A stretch of 64,000 bases of DNA, taken from contig NZ_BILV01000022.1 in NCBI RefSeq assembly GCF_004000745.1, forward strand, positions 1-64,000. The letters are read 5' to 3'. Both the position numbers and the translations under genes were made by a program. The stretch comes from Paenibacillus barengoltzii NBRC 101215. Lineage in GTDB: Bacteria > Bacillota > Bacilli > Paenibacillales > Paenibacillaceae. How positions within the stretch are numbered: position 1 is the stretch's first letter; each line of letters opens with the position of its first letter. Shown one piece after another: positions 17,913-26,764 of this stretch. The notes beneath the pieces are model-generated. The model was not told the DNA's origin and searched no databases. It worked only from the letters and a program-made list of their open reading frames with translations.

Positions 17913-18113
17913 ATGGATGTGGAAATGGAAACGGTAAGACTGGAACAAATCGTAAAGAAGTGGTTTCCGGATATGCTGCCTTTTCTGAATCAAAAGGAAC
18001 TGAACTCTACGATTCTCCTCCGAGATGGCTTAACCATCTTGGAACCGCAGGATGCACTGGAGATTATTCAATTCAGCATCTGCGAACATCAAAACCCGGC
18101 GTTGCTTCATTAA
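17913..18113 (+). CDS. Small hypothetical protein
   Basis: The frame encodes 66 residues beginning MDVEMETVRLEQIVKKW with no signal peptide or membrane segment; it is helical and amphipathic in prediction by eye. GTG 17910 could add one residue. AAAGGAAAGGG stands just before the start and a terminator follows at 18141, which favours a real gene. I do not recognise the family. Confidence 0.6.
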   Translation: MDVEMETVRLEQIVKKWFPDMLPFLNQKELNSTILLRDGLTILEPQDALEIIQFSICEHQNPALLH

Positions 18114-18140
18114 AATATGTAACGCTTCCATGCAGGATGA

Positions 18141-18178
18141 GGTCGTTTCTTCTGCTTATGCAGGGGAAACGACTTTTT
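18141..18178 (+). terminator. Terminator after the small hypothetical gene
   Basis: GTCGTTTC (18142-18149) pairs with GAAACGAC (18166-18173), followed by TTTTT. Confidence 0.8.
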
Positions 18179-18296
18179 GCGCTTTTCTCGTCTATGAAAC
18201 TCTGAAACTTTTTACCAATTATGACATTCCTGTTCCCTCTAGGGGCCCCTCTTCCGATATAATTAACAGCGAGTGCATACAAGGGAGAGATATCAT

Positions 18297-19490
18297 GTGA
18301 ACATCATCTGGACATTACTACTTCTGGCCTTGGGAACAGGCAGCGGAGCAGCGCCTCAAGAGCAGGCTGCGGGGAACGAAGCCGTGCAGGCGAACACGAT
18401 GTGGACATCGGTCGCGCACACTTTTAAGGTTAATCTAGCAGAAGGTCGCCTGGACAATCCTATCAAACCATCGGATTTGAAGGTAGACCCGCAGGTAGAT
18501 GCTCCGAAAGTGAAGGGGATTTACGTTACAGCTTACAGTGCCGGGGGATCCCGCATGGATCAGCTTGTTGATCTCGTCGATCAGACCGAGCTGAATGCGA
18601 TGGTCATCGACATTAAGGACGATTTAGGGTATATCACATACAAGACGGATAATTCCGATCTCATCAAATGGGGGAAACCGCAGCCGTTCATCCGCGACAT
18701 CGATGCGTTAATGGCCCGTTTGCAGAAGCATGATATTTATCCAATCGCCCGGATCGTCGTGTTTAAGGATACGATTTTAGCCAAGAAGCATCCGGAGCTT
18801 TCCTTCCGCCATAAGGACGGATCGGTATGGAGCAACGGCAAGGGCGACAGCTTCGTAAATCCTTATAACAAAGAGGTCTGGGATTATAATATTGAGATTG
18901 CGAAGGAAGCAGCAAAATTAGGCTTTAAGGAAATTCAATTCGACTACGTGCGTTTCCCGGAAGGCTTCGAGAAGCGAGCAGACAGTCTAATCTATACCAA
19001 AAATGAGATGAGCCGCGTTGATGCCGTCTCCTCATTCGTTAAATACGCCAAGGAGCAGCTGGAACCGTTGGGGGTTCGGGTGTCCGTTGATATTTTCGGG
19101 TACGCCGCATCTGTGCCTGCGGCCGAAGGCATCGGCCAGGATTTTGTGAAGATCTCCGACAACGTGGACGTCATTTCTCCGATGATTTATCCAAGCCATT
19201 ATACAACCGGATGGTTTAATGCCAAAGACCCTGACAAAGCTCCTTACCAGACCATTAAGGGTGCGGTGCAGGATACTCAGACCAAGCTCGCGGAACTTGG
19301 CGAGAAGCAGCCGATCATTCGTCCGTGGATTCAAGACTTTACGGCCAGCTGGCTGGGAAGCGGTCATTATATCAAATACGGCAAGCATGAAGTGGAAGAA
19401 CAAATTCGGGCGCTGAAGGAAATGAAGGTGGATGAGTTCCTGCTCTGGAACGCCTCCAACCGTTATACTTCCGGCGTCGATTATGAATAA
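18297..19490 (+). CDS. Putative secreted glycoside hydrolase (DUF4015 family)
   Basis: The 397-residue protein starts with a hydrophobic export signal (IIWTLLLLALGTGSG) and a TIM-barrel-like domain from about residue 75: KVKGIYVTAYSAGG, then MVIDIKDDLGYITY, IARIVVFKD, FDYVRFPEG and VSVDIFGYAAS. These match the DUF4015 putative glycosidases, in which acidic residues at strand ends (here in DIKDD and FDYVRFPE) are the likely catalytic groups. GTG 18297 is chosen because AAGGGAGAG precedes it; the GTG at 18273 would lie upstream of that site. Substrate unknown, probably a cell-surface polysaccharide. Confidence 0.85.
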   Translation: MNIIWTLLLLALGTGSGAAPQEQAAGNEAVQANTMWTSVAHTFKVNLAEGRLDNPIKPSDLKVDPQVDAPKVKGIYVTAYSAGGSRMDQLVDLVDQTELNAMVIDIKDDLGYITYKTDNSDLIKWGKPQPFIRDIDALMARLQKHDIYPIARIVVFKDTILAKKHPELSFRHKDGSVWSNGKGDSFVNPYNKEVWDYNIEIAKEAAKLGFKEIQFDYVRFPEGFEKRADSLIYTKNEMSRVDAVSSFVKYAKEQLEPLGVRVSVDIFGYAASVPAAEGIGQDFVKISDNVDVISPMIYPSHYTTGWFNAKDPDKAPYQTIKGAVQDTQTKLAELGEKQPIIRPWIQDFTASWLGSGHYIKYGKHEVEEQIRALKEMKVDEFLLWNASNRYTSGVDYE

Positions 19491-19507
19491 TAAAGCTGCA
19501 CCGCCGT

Positions 19508-19540
19508 CGAACCCGGGCCTGTTGCCCGGGTTCGGGTTTG
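19508..19540 (+). terminator. GC-rich terminator hairpin
   Basis: CGAACCCGGGC pairs perfectly with GCCCGGGTTCG, followed by GGTTTGGTT. The T-run is poor, so efficiency is uncertain. Confidence 0.55.
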
Positions 19541-19588
19541 GTTGGGCTTGTACTCAAGTAACTACTATGATCGGAGTTAAGTGGTTTT

Positions 19589-20962
19589 ATGAAACAAACG
19601 TATACCCTGAAGCAGAAATATGCTCAATTTTTACGCATTTTAGTTCCGATTCTGATCACCCAGGTCACGATGTCGTTAATGACCTTCTTCGATACGATGA
19701 TGTCCGGCCATGCAAGTCCGGCAGACCTGGCGGGAACAGCGATCGGATCAAGCCTTTGGATTCCGGTGCAAACCGGTCTCAGCGGGATCCTGATGGGCAT
19801 CACGCCCATCGTGTCTCAGCTCGTAGGGGCCGGAGAGAAGAATAAAGTAGGCTATCATGTTATTCAGGCAATCTGGTTATCGGTAGCCGTGAGCCTGGTT
19901 GTCCTGCTGGCCGGTGCACTGTCGGTCTCCCCTGTGCTGAATTCGATGGGCCTCGAGCCCAAGGTTCACCATGTGGCTTTCTATTTTCTCGTGGCGATTT
20001 CCACAGGAATCGTTCCATTGTTTGGTTATATCGTGCTGCGTTCGTTTATCGATGCGCTCGGGCAAACGCGCATATCGATGATGATTACGCTGATCTCGCT
20101 TCCGTTAAACGTAGGCGCCGGATACCTGCTGATTTTTGGCCGCGGCGGCTTCCCCCGTCTTGGCGGCATCGGCTCCGGAATCGCTACGGCTTTTACGTAT
20201 TGGTGCATTTTCCTGATTGCCTTGTGGATCGTGCATCGGAAGGAACCGTTCGCGGCGTACGGCGTGTTCGGCAAGCTGCATCGCGTATCGCTGACCAAAT
20301 GGTGGGAGCTGATGCGAATCGGCGTCCCGATCGGCTTCGCGATCTTTTTCGAGACGGCGGTCTTTGCCGCGGTGACGCTGCTGATGAGCCGGTTCGATAC
20401 CGTCACGATCGCGGCTCACCAAGCGGCGAACAACTTCGCCTCAACGTTGTACATGATCCCGCTCAGCATCTGTCTGGCGCTGACGATCCTCGTCGGCTTC
20501 GAGACCGGTGCTGCCCGGCTCAAGGACGCCCGGCAATACGCGGCGCTTGGTATCGGCACCGCTGCCGCTATGGCATTGGCCACCGCTGTCCTGCTGATGC
20601 TGTTCCGTACAGGTGTCGCCCAGCTCTACTCCAGCGAACCCGAAGTTGTATCGCTAATCAAGCACTTCCTGGTATACGCGATCTTCTTCCAGATGTCCGA
20701 TGCCATTGCGACGCCCACCCAAGGCGTGCTGCGCGGGTATAAGGACGTCAGTCCCGGCTTCTGGATCTCGTTGCTTGCCTACTGGATCATCGGCCTGCCA
20801 CTGGGATACTTCCTGGCCAACTACACGTCGCAAGGCCCTTACGGATACTGGATTGGCCTCATTACCGGGCTGGCTGTGGCCGCTGTCTTGCTGCTATATC
20901 GCCTAATCATGATCCAACGCCGTATAGCCAGCCGCCTGATTCATCCGGCGGAATCGCCATAA
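19589..20962 (+). CDS. MATE-family multidrug/sodium antiporter
   Basis: The 457-residue protein has twelve predicted helices arranged as two homologous halves. MSLMTFFDTMMSGHASPADLAG at the N-terminus is the typical MATE first-helix segment, and SPGFWISLLAYWIIGLPLGYFL is a late conserved helix. The family exports cationic drugs and metabolites using Na+ or H+. It resembles the NorM branch. Flanking terminators make it monocistronic. Confidence 0.92.
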   Translation: MKQTYTLKQKYAQFLRILVPILITQVTMSLMTFFDTMMSGHASPADLAGTAIGSSLWIPVQTGLSGILMGITPIVSQLVGAGEKNKVGYHVIQAIWLSVAVSLVVLLAGALSVSPVLNSMGLEPKVHHVAFYFLVAISTGIVPLFGYIVLRSFIDALGQTRISMMITLISLPLNVGAGYLLIFGRGGFPRLGGIGSGIATAFTYWCIFLIALWIVHRKEPFAAYGVFGKLHRVSLTKWWELMRIGVPIGFAIFFETAVFAAVTLLMSRFDTVTIAAHQAANNFASTLYMIPLSICLALTILVGFETGAARLKDARQYAALGIGTAAAMALATAVLLMLFRTGVAQLYSSEPEVVSLIKHFLVYAIFFQMSDAIATPTQGVLRGYKDVSPGFWISLLAYWIIGLPLGYFLANYTSQGPYGYWIGLITGLAVAAVLLLYRLIMIQRRIASRLIHPAESP

Positions 20963-20999
20963 GAGAAGCCCGTGACCTTCCTTCGGTCACGGGCTTCTG
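20963..20999. terminator. Bidirectional terminator
   Basis: AGAAGCCCGTGACC pairs with GGTCACGGGCTTCT; lies between the MATE gene and the facing small gene. Confidence 0.8.
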
Positions 21000-21002
21000 T
21001 CC

Positions 21003-21215
21003 TTAGCGCGGTTCGCTGATGGCCACGACGTACCCTGCCCCAGGCACCAGCCGCTTCTTCTCCACAATCGTCAGCTCCGTGATTGTAGGAGCGGGCAGCA
21101 CTTGCCGCTGCAAATGCTCTTCCGCCGCGGCAAACGCCTCTTCCTCCCCATCGGCGGCAATGACAATCGTAAACGGACCGGCGGAAGTGTCGGCCTCCAA
21201 TCGATACAGGTACAT
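21003..21215 (-). CDS. Small DUF3906-like protein
   Basis: The 70-residue protein begins MYLYRLEADTSAGPF and is cytosolic by sequence. The start Met-x-LYR and the single alpha-helical EEAFAAAEEHL region resemble DUF3906 proteins, which are also about 65-70 residues. ATG 21215 has GAGGGGGATC upstream; the frame extends to 21245 without a ribosome site. Function unknown. Confidence 0.65.
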   Translation of the reverse strand: MYLYRLEADTSAGPFTIVIAADGEEEAFAAAEEHLQRQVLPAPTITELTIVEKKRLVPGAGYVVAISEPR

Positions 21216-21350
21216 GTGTGATCCCCCTCTGATCCTTAAGCTCAACTTATTATAGCATGATAGCAGACTTACCCATATCGTGGAGGTTCATCAACAGGCA
21301 GAAAGAAGAAGCCGCCCCATCAACGGAACGGCCCCCATCATCTCTAACGG

Positions 21351-22370
21351 TTACTTCGCATAGGGATTAAATTCGTTGGTATACAGATCCTCCGGTTTCA
21401 ATTGCCCCTCCTTCAGTTCACCCTCGTTAACCAACCAATCGATCCAGCGCTGGTATTCCTCCGGAGTAATCACTCCTCCTTCCGTAGCAATCCCTGGACT
21501 CTTCCAGTATTTCAAATTCAGGGTTGCGTCCTTGCCGTCTCTCTTCTCTACGATGCTTTCCATTCGCTTGATCACTTCTTCCCGCGGCGTGGTGCGTTCC
21601 CATTCGATCGCTTTTGCGACGCCTTCAACGAATTGCCTTACCGTGTTCGGGTTATTCTTAATGTACTCCTCGGTAAAAAAGTAATCGCCCGCCGTAAACT
21701 CCGTCTGATAAACGTCGATATCCTTGAATAATTCCACGAGACCGCCTTTTTCCAAAGCCCGGTCTCTCGCTACGCCGCTTAAGAGAACAACATCGATCTG
21801 ACCGCTGCGCAAAATTTGCTCCGCATTTCCCGAAGGCACGGTAACCAGGGTTACTTGGCTGATTTCTTTATCGGTTAATCCGCCTAATCGCAAGTAATCC
21901 TTGGTCATAAATTCCAAATGCGCGCCTAACGTGTTAACACCAACCTTTTTGCCGATAAAATCTTTAGCCGTCCGGATCGGGCTTTCCTCCAGCACATAAG
22001 CGCCGATATACGTATCTTTATCGCTGCCGTACGAACCGACCACCGATTTGATCTTTACGTTCTGGGCCACCGATTTAATGATCGCCCCGTTAAACGCCGA
22101 CCCAAAATCAGTCTGCCTCGTAGCCGTTAATTGAATGCTCTCCGGCCCCCCTGTCGTACTGCCGATGGACTCCAGCTTCACATCCCCCAGAAACCCAAGA
22201 TCCTCGGCCAGCTCCGGAAATGACACCGCACCCGGGGATGAATTGTATTGGAGCACCTTATCTTCGCCCCCGTTTGCCCCAGCTTTGCCTCCGGCGCAAC
22301 CCGCCAGCAAGGCCCCGGCAACCAGCGCCACTGCCAGCAGTGTTATGGATTGTCTCCTTGATTTATGCAT
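21351..22370 (-). CDS. ABC importer substrate-binding lipoprotein (SsuA/TauA-like)
   Basis: The 339-residue protein has a lipoprotein signal with lipobox LAGC (Cys25), so it is anchored outside the membrane. The NMT1/SsuA-like fold follows, with DFGSAFNGAIIK, GKKVGVNTLGAHLEFMTKDYL and SGQIDVVLLSG as conserved stretches. Such proteins bind sulfonates, nitrate, taurine or thiamine precursors. It is the last gene of the ATPase-permease-monooxygenase operon. The monooxygenase partner suggests an organosulfur or aminopolycarboxylate ligand. Confidence 0.88.
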   Translation of the reverse strand: MHKSRRQSITLLAVALVAGALLAGCAGGKAGANGGEDKVLQYNSSPGAVSFPELAEDLGFLGDVKLESIGSTTGGPESIQLTATRQTDFGSAFNGAIIKSVAQNVKIKSVVGSYGSDKDTYIGAYVLEESPIRTAKDFIGKKVGVNTLGAHLEFMTKDYLRLGGLTDKEISQVTLVTVPSGNAEQILRSGQIDVVLLSGVARDRALEKGGLVELFKDIDVYQTEFTAGDYFFTEEYIKNNPNTVRQFVEGVAKAIEWERTTPREEVIKRMESIVEKRDGKDATLNLKYWKSPGIATEGGVITPEEYQRWIDWLVNEGELKEGQLKPEDLYTNEFNPYAK

Positions 22371-22402
22371 TTGCTTACACCGACCTTTATGTTCGTTTGG
22401 AA

Positions 22403-23749
22403 TTAGATCAAAGCGGATGGCGCTTCTTGGCGTGAAGGATAAGCGGGAACAGATAACCCTAAATTGCCGCGTAATGTGGTGCTCTCATATTCCGTACGGA
22501 ACAAGCCCCGCCGCTGCAGCTCCGGAATGACAAGCTCGACGATATCGCGAAAGCCTTCCGGGAACGTAGGCGGCATGATGTTGAAGCCGTCCGCCCCTTC
22601 ATTCAGGAACCATTCCTCCAGTTGGTCGGCGATCTGCCCCGGCGTACCTACGATTTCCCGGTGCCCCCGTGCTCCGGCAATATGCTCATACACCTCGCGG
22701 ATCGTGGTTAATCCTTCACGTTCGGCCAGCGCACGGATCAGATTGGAGCGAATCTGCGGATTCGTCTTGTCCTCGGACGCTGTAAATTCCGGCAGCGGGG
22801 CATCCACATCATAGCCCGTCAGATCGGTCCCGATGAAGTTAGACAAATACTCCAAGCCAACTTCCGGCAAAATGTAGCTGTTCAGCTCCTTCCGCTTGGC
22901 AATCGCTTCTGCCTCCGTCTTCGCCACCGTGATGAACACCCCCGGCATGATTTTTAGATCATCCGGCTTACGTCCATACTTCGCCAGTCGGCCCTTCACA
23001 TCCCGATAGAACGTTTGGGCTTCCTCCAGCGTCTGCCATGCGGTGAAGATGACCTCTGCGGTTTTGGCTGCCAGCTCTTTGCCTGCCTCCGACGAACCCG
23101 CTTGTACGATGACCGGGTGCCCCTGCGGCGTGGAAGGTGCGTCCAGCAGCCCCTGAACTTTAAACCACTCGCCTTCAAAATCCAACGGGTGGAGCTTCTC
23201 AACGTCCAGAATTCGGCCGCCTTCCTTGTCTAGCACAATCGCCTCCCGCTCAATGGAAAGCCAGAGCTTCTTCACAACTTCCACAAACTCATCCGCCCGT
23301 TCGTATCTGCGGGCATGCTCGAGATGCTTGGGCTTGCCGAACAGCAGCGATTCCCTCTCATTGGCAGAGGTGACGACATTCCATGCCGCGCGCCCCTTCG
23401 ACAAGTGGTCGATCGCCGCGAATTTCCGTGCCACTTGATAAGGCTCATTATAGGTTGTCGTCAGCGTCGCGGTGAGGCCGATATGTTTAGTGACAGACGC
23501 AAGCGCGGCGAGAATAATCAGCGGATCCAGCTTAAGGGCCGATGCTGCCTGGTTACCAGAAGGGCGCAGGCCAAGGACGTCGGCGAAGAAGATCATATCA
23601 AACTTCCCTTGCTCAGCTAACCGTGCCAAGTCCTGCAAGTACTCGAGGTCGAACGTACGATGAGCAACAGTTCGCGGATGCCGCCAGCTCGCCACGTGAT
23701 GCCCCGGCAAATTAAAGAAAGCTCCCAATTTCATTTGCTTGTTTGACAT
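22403..23749 (-). CDS. LLM-class FMN-dependent monooxygenase (NtaA/SnaA/DszA family)
   Basis: The 448-residue protein is a TIM-barrel flavin monooxygenase. It begins MKLGAFFNLPGHHVASWRHP and contains FADVLGLRPSG, RAAWNVVTSANERESLLFG and GHPVIVQAGSSEAGKELAA, all typical of the NtaA/SnaA/DszA subgroup of about 440-450 residues. These enzymes use FMNH2 from a separate reductase, not encoded here, to oxidise desulfonation or N-acetate substrates. Its place between an ABC permease and binding protein supports catabolism of the imported compound, probably as a sulfur source. Confidence 0.88.
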   Translation of the reverse strand: MSNKQMKLGAFFNLPGHHVASWRHPRTVAHRTFDLEYLQDLARLAEQGKFDMIFFADVLGLRPSGNQAASALKLDPLIILAALASVTKHIGLTATLTTTYNEPYQVARKFAAIDHLSKGRAAWNVVTSANERESLLFGKPKHLEHARRYERADEFVEVVKKLWLSIEREAIVLDKEGGRILDVEKLHPLDFEGEWFKVQGLLDAPSTPQGHPVIVQAGSSEAGKELAAKTAEVIFTAWQTLEEAQTFYRDVKGRLAKYGRKPDDLKIMPGVFITVAKTEAEAIAKRKELNSYILPEVGLEYLSNFIGTDLTGYDVDAPLPEFTASEDKTNPQIRSNLIRALAEREGLTTIREVYEHIAGARGHREIVGTPGQIADQLEEWFLNEGADGFNIMPPTFPEGFRDIVELVIPELQRRGLFRTEYESTTLRGNLGLSVPAYPSRQEAPSALI

Positions 23750-23842
23750 CGTTCACCACTCCTAGTTTTCCAATTTGTTTAGTCATATTTTGACTATAAG
23801 AAAAACGTCGATTGACGTTATTCCCAACCTTAATCTCGTCAA

Positions 23843-24667
23843 TTAGCCGTTCGTCTGCGTATTCCATTTCGATAATTTGCGTTCTAAACTTACTAAACCG
23901 TAGTTAATGATCAGCCCCAGCAAGGAGATGGCAAGAATCCCCGCATACATCTTCGGAATTTCGAAGTTGTACTGCGAATACGTGATCAAATACCCGAGCC
24001 CTTCCTTCGCCCCGACCATCTCAGCGGCAATCAATACGAGAATCGCCCCTGTCCCAGCCATGCGGATTCCGGTAAAAATCGTTGGCACGGAGGCCGGCAA
24101 AATCACCTTCAAGAACAGCTTGGAAGAGGATAACTTCATCGACTTGGCGGACTTGATGAGCAAGGGGTCGACGTTGCCAACGGCCGCGATCGTATTCAGA
24201 AGGATCGGCCAGGCGCAAGCAAAGAGGACAATCGCAATTTTGGAGGTCTCCCCAATACCAAGCAGCAGCATAAACACCGGAAGCAAGGCCAGCGCTGCGG
24301 TATTCCGGAACAGTTCAAGGATCGGATTTAGCAGCTCCCGCGCTGTAGGGTACCAGCCAATGATGAGTCCTAACGGAATGGCCACAATCAAGGCCAACAG
24401 AAATCCGGTCAGCGATCGGACAATACTTGCCGAAAAGTGTTGGAGCAATTCACCCGAAGTGATCAAGTGAACCAGGGACCTCACCACCTCAGTGAACGGC
24501 GGCAAAAATGCCGGATCGACCAGCCCCAATCGGGGAGCGGCTTCCCATAGCAGAAACAAGCCAATCAGAACAATCGATTGCCGTACCAATTTGCGCAGAC
24601 CTGCAACCAGAGCTACTTTTAAATTCCTTGCCGGCAGGCTTGCTGGGACGGACTTTGCGGTTTCCAT
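23843..24667 (-). CDS. ABC importer permease (SsuC/TauC-like)
   Basis: The 274-residue permease has six predicted helices and the ABC contact loop around residues 190-210 (KSAKSMKLSSSKLFLKVILPASVP). ATG 24667 is preceded by AAGGAG; the longer frame to 24892 lies inside the ATPase gene in another frame. It lies 22 bp after the ATPase and 93 bp before the monooxygenase. Confidence 0.9.
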   Translation of the reverse strand: METAKSVPASLPARNLKVALVAGLRKLVRQSIVLIGLFLLWEAAPRLGLVDPAFLPPFTEVVRSLVHLITSGELLQHFSASIVRSLTGFLLALIVAIPLGLIIGWYPTARELLNPILELFRNTAALALLPVFMLLLGIGETSKIAIVLFACAWPILLNTIAAVGNVDPLLIKSAKSMKLSSSKLFLKVILPASVPTIFTGIRMAGTGAILVLIAAEMVGAKEGLGYLITYSQYNFEIPKMYAGILAISLLGLIINYGLVSLERKLSKWNTQTNG

Positions 24668-24689
24668 TCGTATCCACTCCTTTTTTCGT

Positions 24690-25499
24690 TTAGATATAAG
24701 CTCCTTGATACACCGGCTCGTGAAGCAGATTCCAGACTTCATGACGGATCTTGACGAAATCGGGATGGGAGCGAACATCCGCATCGTCGAGTCTCGACTT
24801 GAGCGGGACATCGACGATATGCCTAACCGTACCTGGGCCTGGTGTGAGAACGACAACCCGTTCCCCCAGATAAACAGCCTCATCAATCCCATGGGTGATA
24901 AAAATAATCGTCTTTTTCGTTTGCCCCCAAATCCTTAACAGTTCCCCCTGCAAAGATTCCCGCGTCTGGGCATCCAATGCCGCAAACGGTTCATCCATCA
25001 GCAGCACATCCGGGTTAAACGCAAGGCTGCGAGCGATCGCGACGCGTTGCTTCATCCCGCCGGACAGCTCATGCGGATATCGGTCGCCGAAGGATGCCAG
25101 GCCGACAAGGGAGAGAAAATGATCCGCTCGTTCCTTCCTTTCCTGCTTGGGCACCCCTTTGGCCTCCAAACCAAACTCGATGTTGCCCCGGGCCGTCTTC
25201 CAAGGAAACAAGGCGTATTGCTGAAATACGATGCCGCGATCTAAGCCGGGACCGGTAATTTCCTCGCCATCCATCAGAATTCTCCCGCGGGTCGGAGCGG
25301 ACAAGCCGCTGATCATGTCCAGCAGCGTTGATTTGCCGCAGCCGCTTGGCCCAACCAGCGTTAGAAATTCTCCTTCCCTGACGGTAAAGTTCAGATCCTT
25401 GACCGCCGTAAATTGTTGAGCTGCCCCGCTTTTTTTAGGGTCACGGACGGTGAACGTTTTCGTCACATTCTCGAACTTGATTTTTGCGTGTACTGACAT
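24690..25499 (-). CDS. ABC importer ATPase (SsuB/TauB-like)
   Basis: The 269-residue ATPase has Walker A GPSGCGKSTL, the signature LSGGMKQRVAIARSLA, Walker B VLLMDEPFAALD and the switch histidine in FITHGIDEA, as in SsuB/TauB. It is the first gene of the four-gene operon and directly follows the leader with terminator hairpin. Confidence 0.92.
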   Translation of the reverse strand: MSVHAKIKFENVTKTFTVRDPKKSGAAQQFTAVKDLNFTVREGEFLTLVGPSGCGKSTLLDMISGLSAPTRGRILMDGEEITGPGLDRGIVFQQYALFPWKTARGNIEFGLEAKGVPKQERKERADHFLSLVGLASFGDRYPHELSGGMKQRVAIARSLAFNPDVLLMDEPFAALDAQTRESLQGELLRIWGQTKKTIIFITHGIDEAVYLGERVVVLTPGPGTVRHIVDVPLKSRLDDADVRSHPDFVKIRHEVWNLLHEPVYQGAYI

Positions 25500-25530
25500 C
25501 CCATCAACCTCCCCATTGTTTCATTGGAAC

Positions 25531-25656
25531 AAAAAAGGCCCAGTAGACAAGACGCAAGCGTCTCTGTCTGCTGAGCCTCCGGTGACCCGGTCAGCGATAT
25601 TTTAAATTCCAACTATTTCGATGTGATTATATTAACATCTTGGATTTCTTTGTCAA
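25531..25656 (-). promoter_or_regulatory. Promoter and terminator-type leader of the ABC/monooxygenase operon
   Basis: TTGACA (25651-25656) and AATATA (25628-25633, 17-bp spacer) or TATAAT (25626-25631, 19-bp) form the promoter. The leader contains a CCGG-GTCA-CCGG hairpin and then a long stem, GCTCA/TGGGC enclosing AGAC/GTCT and AGACGC/GCGTCT, followed by TTTTTT at 25531-25536. That is a complete terminator about 30 nt before the first gene, hence an attenuator. No known riboswitch class was recognised. Confidence 0.65.
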
Positions 25657-25679
25657 CCCCTCTATGGATTTGAATTTAT

Positions 25680-25713
25680 AAAAAAAGGAGCCAGGTCATA
25701 AACCCGACTCCCT
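25680..25713 (-). terminator. Terminator of pfkA
   Basis: On the minus strand GGAG-TCGGGT pairs with ACCTGGCTCC and is followed by TTTTTTT. Confidence 0.8.
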
Positions 25714-25742
25714 TAGTTAATAAGGCCTAGCTCTAAATATTA

Positions 25743-26714
25743 TTACTGCGACAACCGCGATGCCAGCTCGTACAGCTCCATGTTAAACGGCTTCTTCGTG
25801 CTGACGACCTTCTCGATGTCGGTCAATACCATTTCTCCGCCGATCATGCCGCAGGCTTTGTTCGATTCGCCCGCAATGAGGCTGCGAACGGCAAAGTCGC
25901 CGAGACGGCTGGCCAAGTTACGGTCAAACGGGGTAGGCGATCCGCCGCGTTGAATGTGACCCAGCACCGTTGCACGTGGTTCAACGGAGGGTTGACGTTG
26001 CTTGATCGCTTGTACTACGTCCTCGCCGCTGCCAACGCCTTCGGCTACGATCACGATGCTGTGGCGTTTCCCTTTTTCAAAGTTCTGCTTCATGCGGTCT
26101 GCAACTTCGTTCAGGTCAAACGGTACTTCCGGTACAAGGATCGTCTCTGCACCTGCAGCCAAACCAGCATGCAGCGCGATATCGCCGCAATGACGGCCCA
26201 TCACTTCAACAACAGAAGCCCGTTCGTGAGAGGACATCGTGTCCCGCAGCTTGTTGACCGCATCCACAACGATGCTAACTGCGGTATCAAAACCGATGGT
26301 GTAATCCGTAAAGGAGATGTCATTGTCGATCGTCCCCGGCAAGCCCATTGTCTTAATGCCCAGCTTGCTCAGCTTCTCTGCCCCTTGATAGGAGCCGTCG
26401 CCGCCGATGACCACAAGGCCGTCGATGCCGTGCTCACGCAAAATATCCGCGCCTTTCTGTTGGCCTTCCGGCGTCTTGAACTCCAGGCAGCGTGCGGATT
26501 GAAGAATCGTACCCCCGCGCTGAATGATATCGCCAACACTGCGAATGTCCATTTGGAAAATGTCATTATTCAGCAAGCCTTGATAGCCGCGTTGAATCCC
26601 GTAAACTTCCAGACCGTAGTACAACCCGCTGCGGACAACGGCGCGTACAGCTGCGTTCATCCCCTGGGAGTCTCCTCCGCTGGTAAGCACTGCGATTTTT
26701 TTAACTGCTGACAT
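25743..26714 (-). CDS. pfkA: ATP-dependent 6-phosphofructokinase
   Basis: The 323-residue enzyme phosphorylates fructose-6-phosphate in glycolysis. Landmarks are LTSGGDSQGMNAA (ATP site; the usual Pro is Gln here), GTIDNDI with the catalytic Asp, VEVMGRHCGDIALHAGLA and GHIQRGGSPTPFDR. ATG 26714 with AGGAGG upstream is chosen over the longer frame. It follows ytpB at 50 bp; pyk, the usual partner, is not in the window. Confidence 0.95.
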   Translation of the reverse strand: MSAVKKIAVLTSGGDSQGMNAAVRAVVRSGLYYGLEVYGIQRGYQGLLNNDIFQMDIRSVGDIIQRGGTILQSARCLEFKTPEGQQKGADILREHGIDGLVVIGGDGSYQGAEKLSKLGIKTMGLPGTIDNDISFTDYTIGFDTAVSIVVDAVNKLRDTMSSHERASVVEVMGRHCGDIALHAGLAAGAETILVPEVPFDLNEVADRMKQNFEKGKRHSIVIVAEGVGSGEDVVQAIKQRQPSVEPRATVLGHIQRGGSPTPFDRNLASRLGDFAVRSLIAGESNKACGMIGGEMVLTDIEKVVSTKKPFNMELYELASRLSQ

Positions 26715-26764
26715 GATAATTCCTCCTAATTCAGTTGTAAGTAAGTTAACAAATGCACGAAATC

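Noticed and set aside
25531-25620. S-box (SAM-I) or T-box leader
   Set aside because: No S-box core, kink-turn or T-box anti-terminator sequence; only a hairpin and a terminator are visible.
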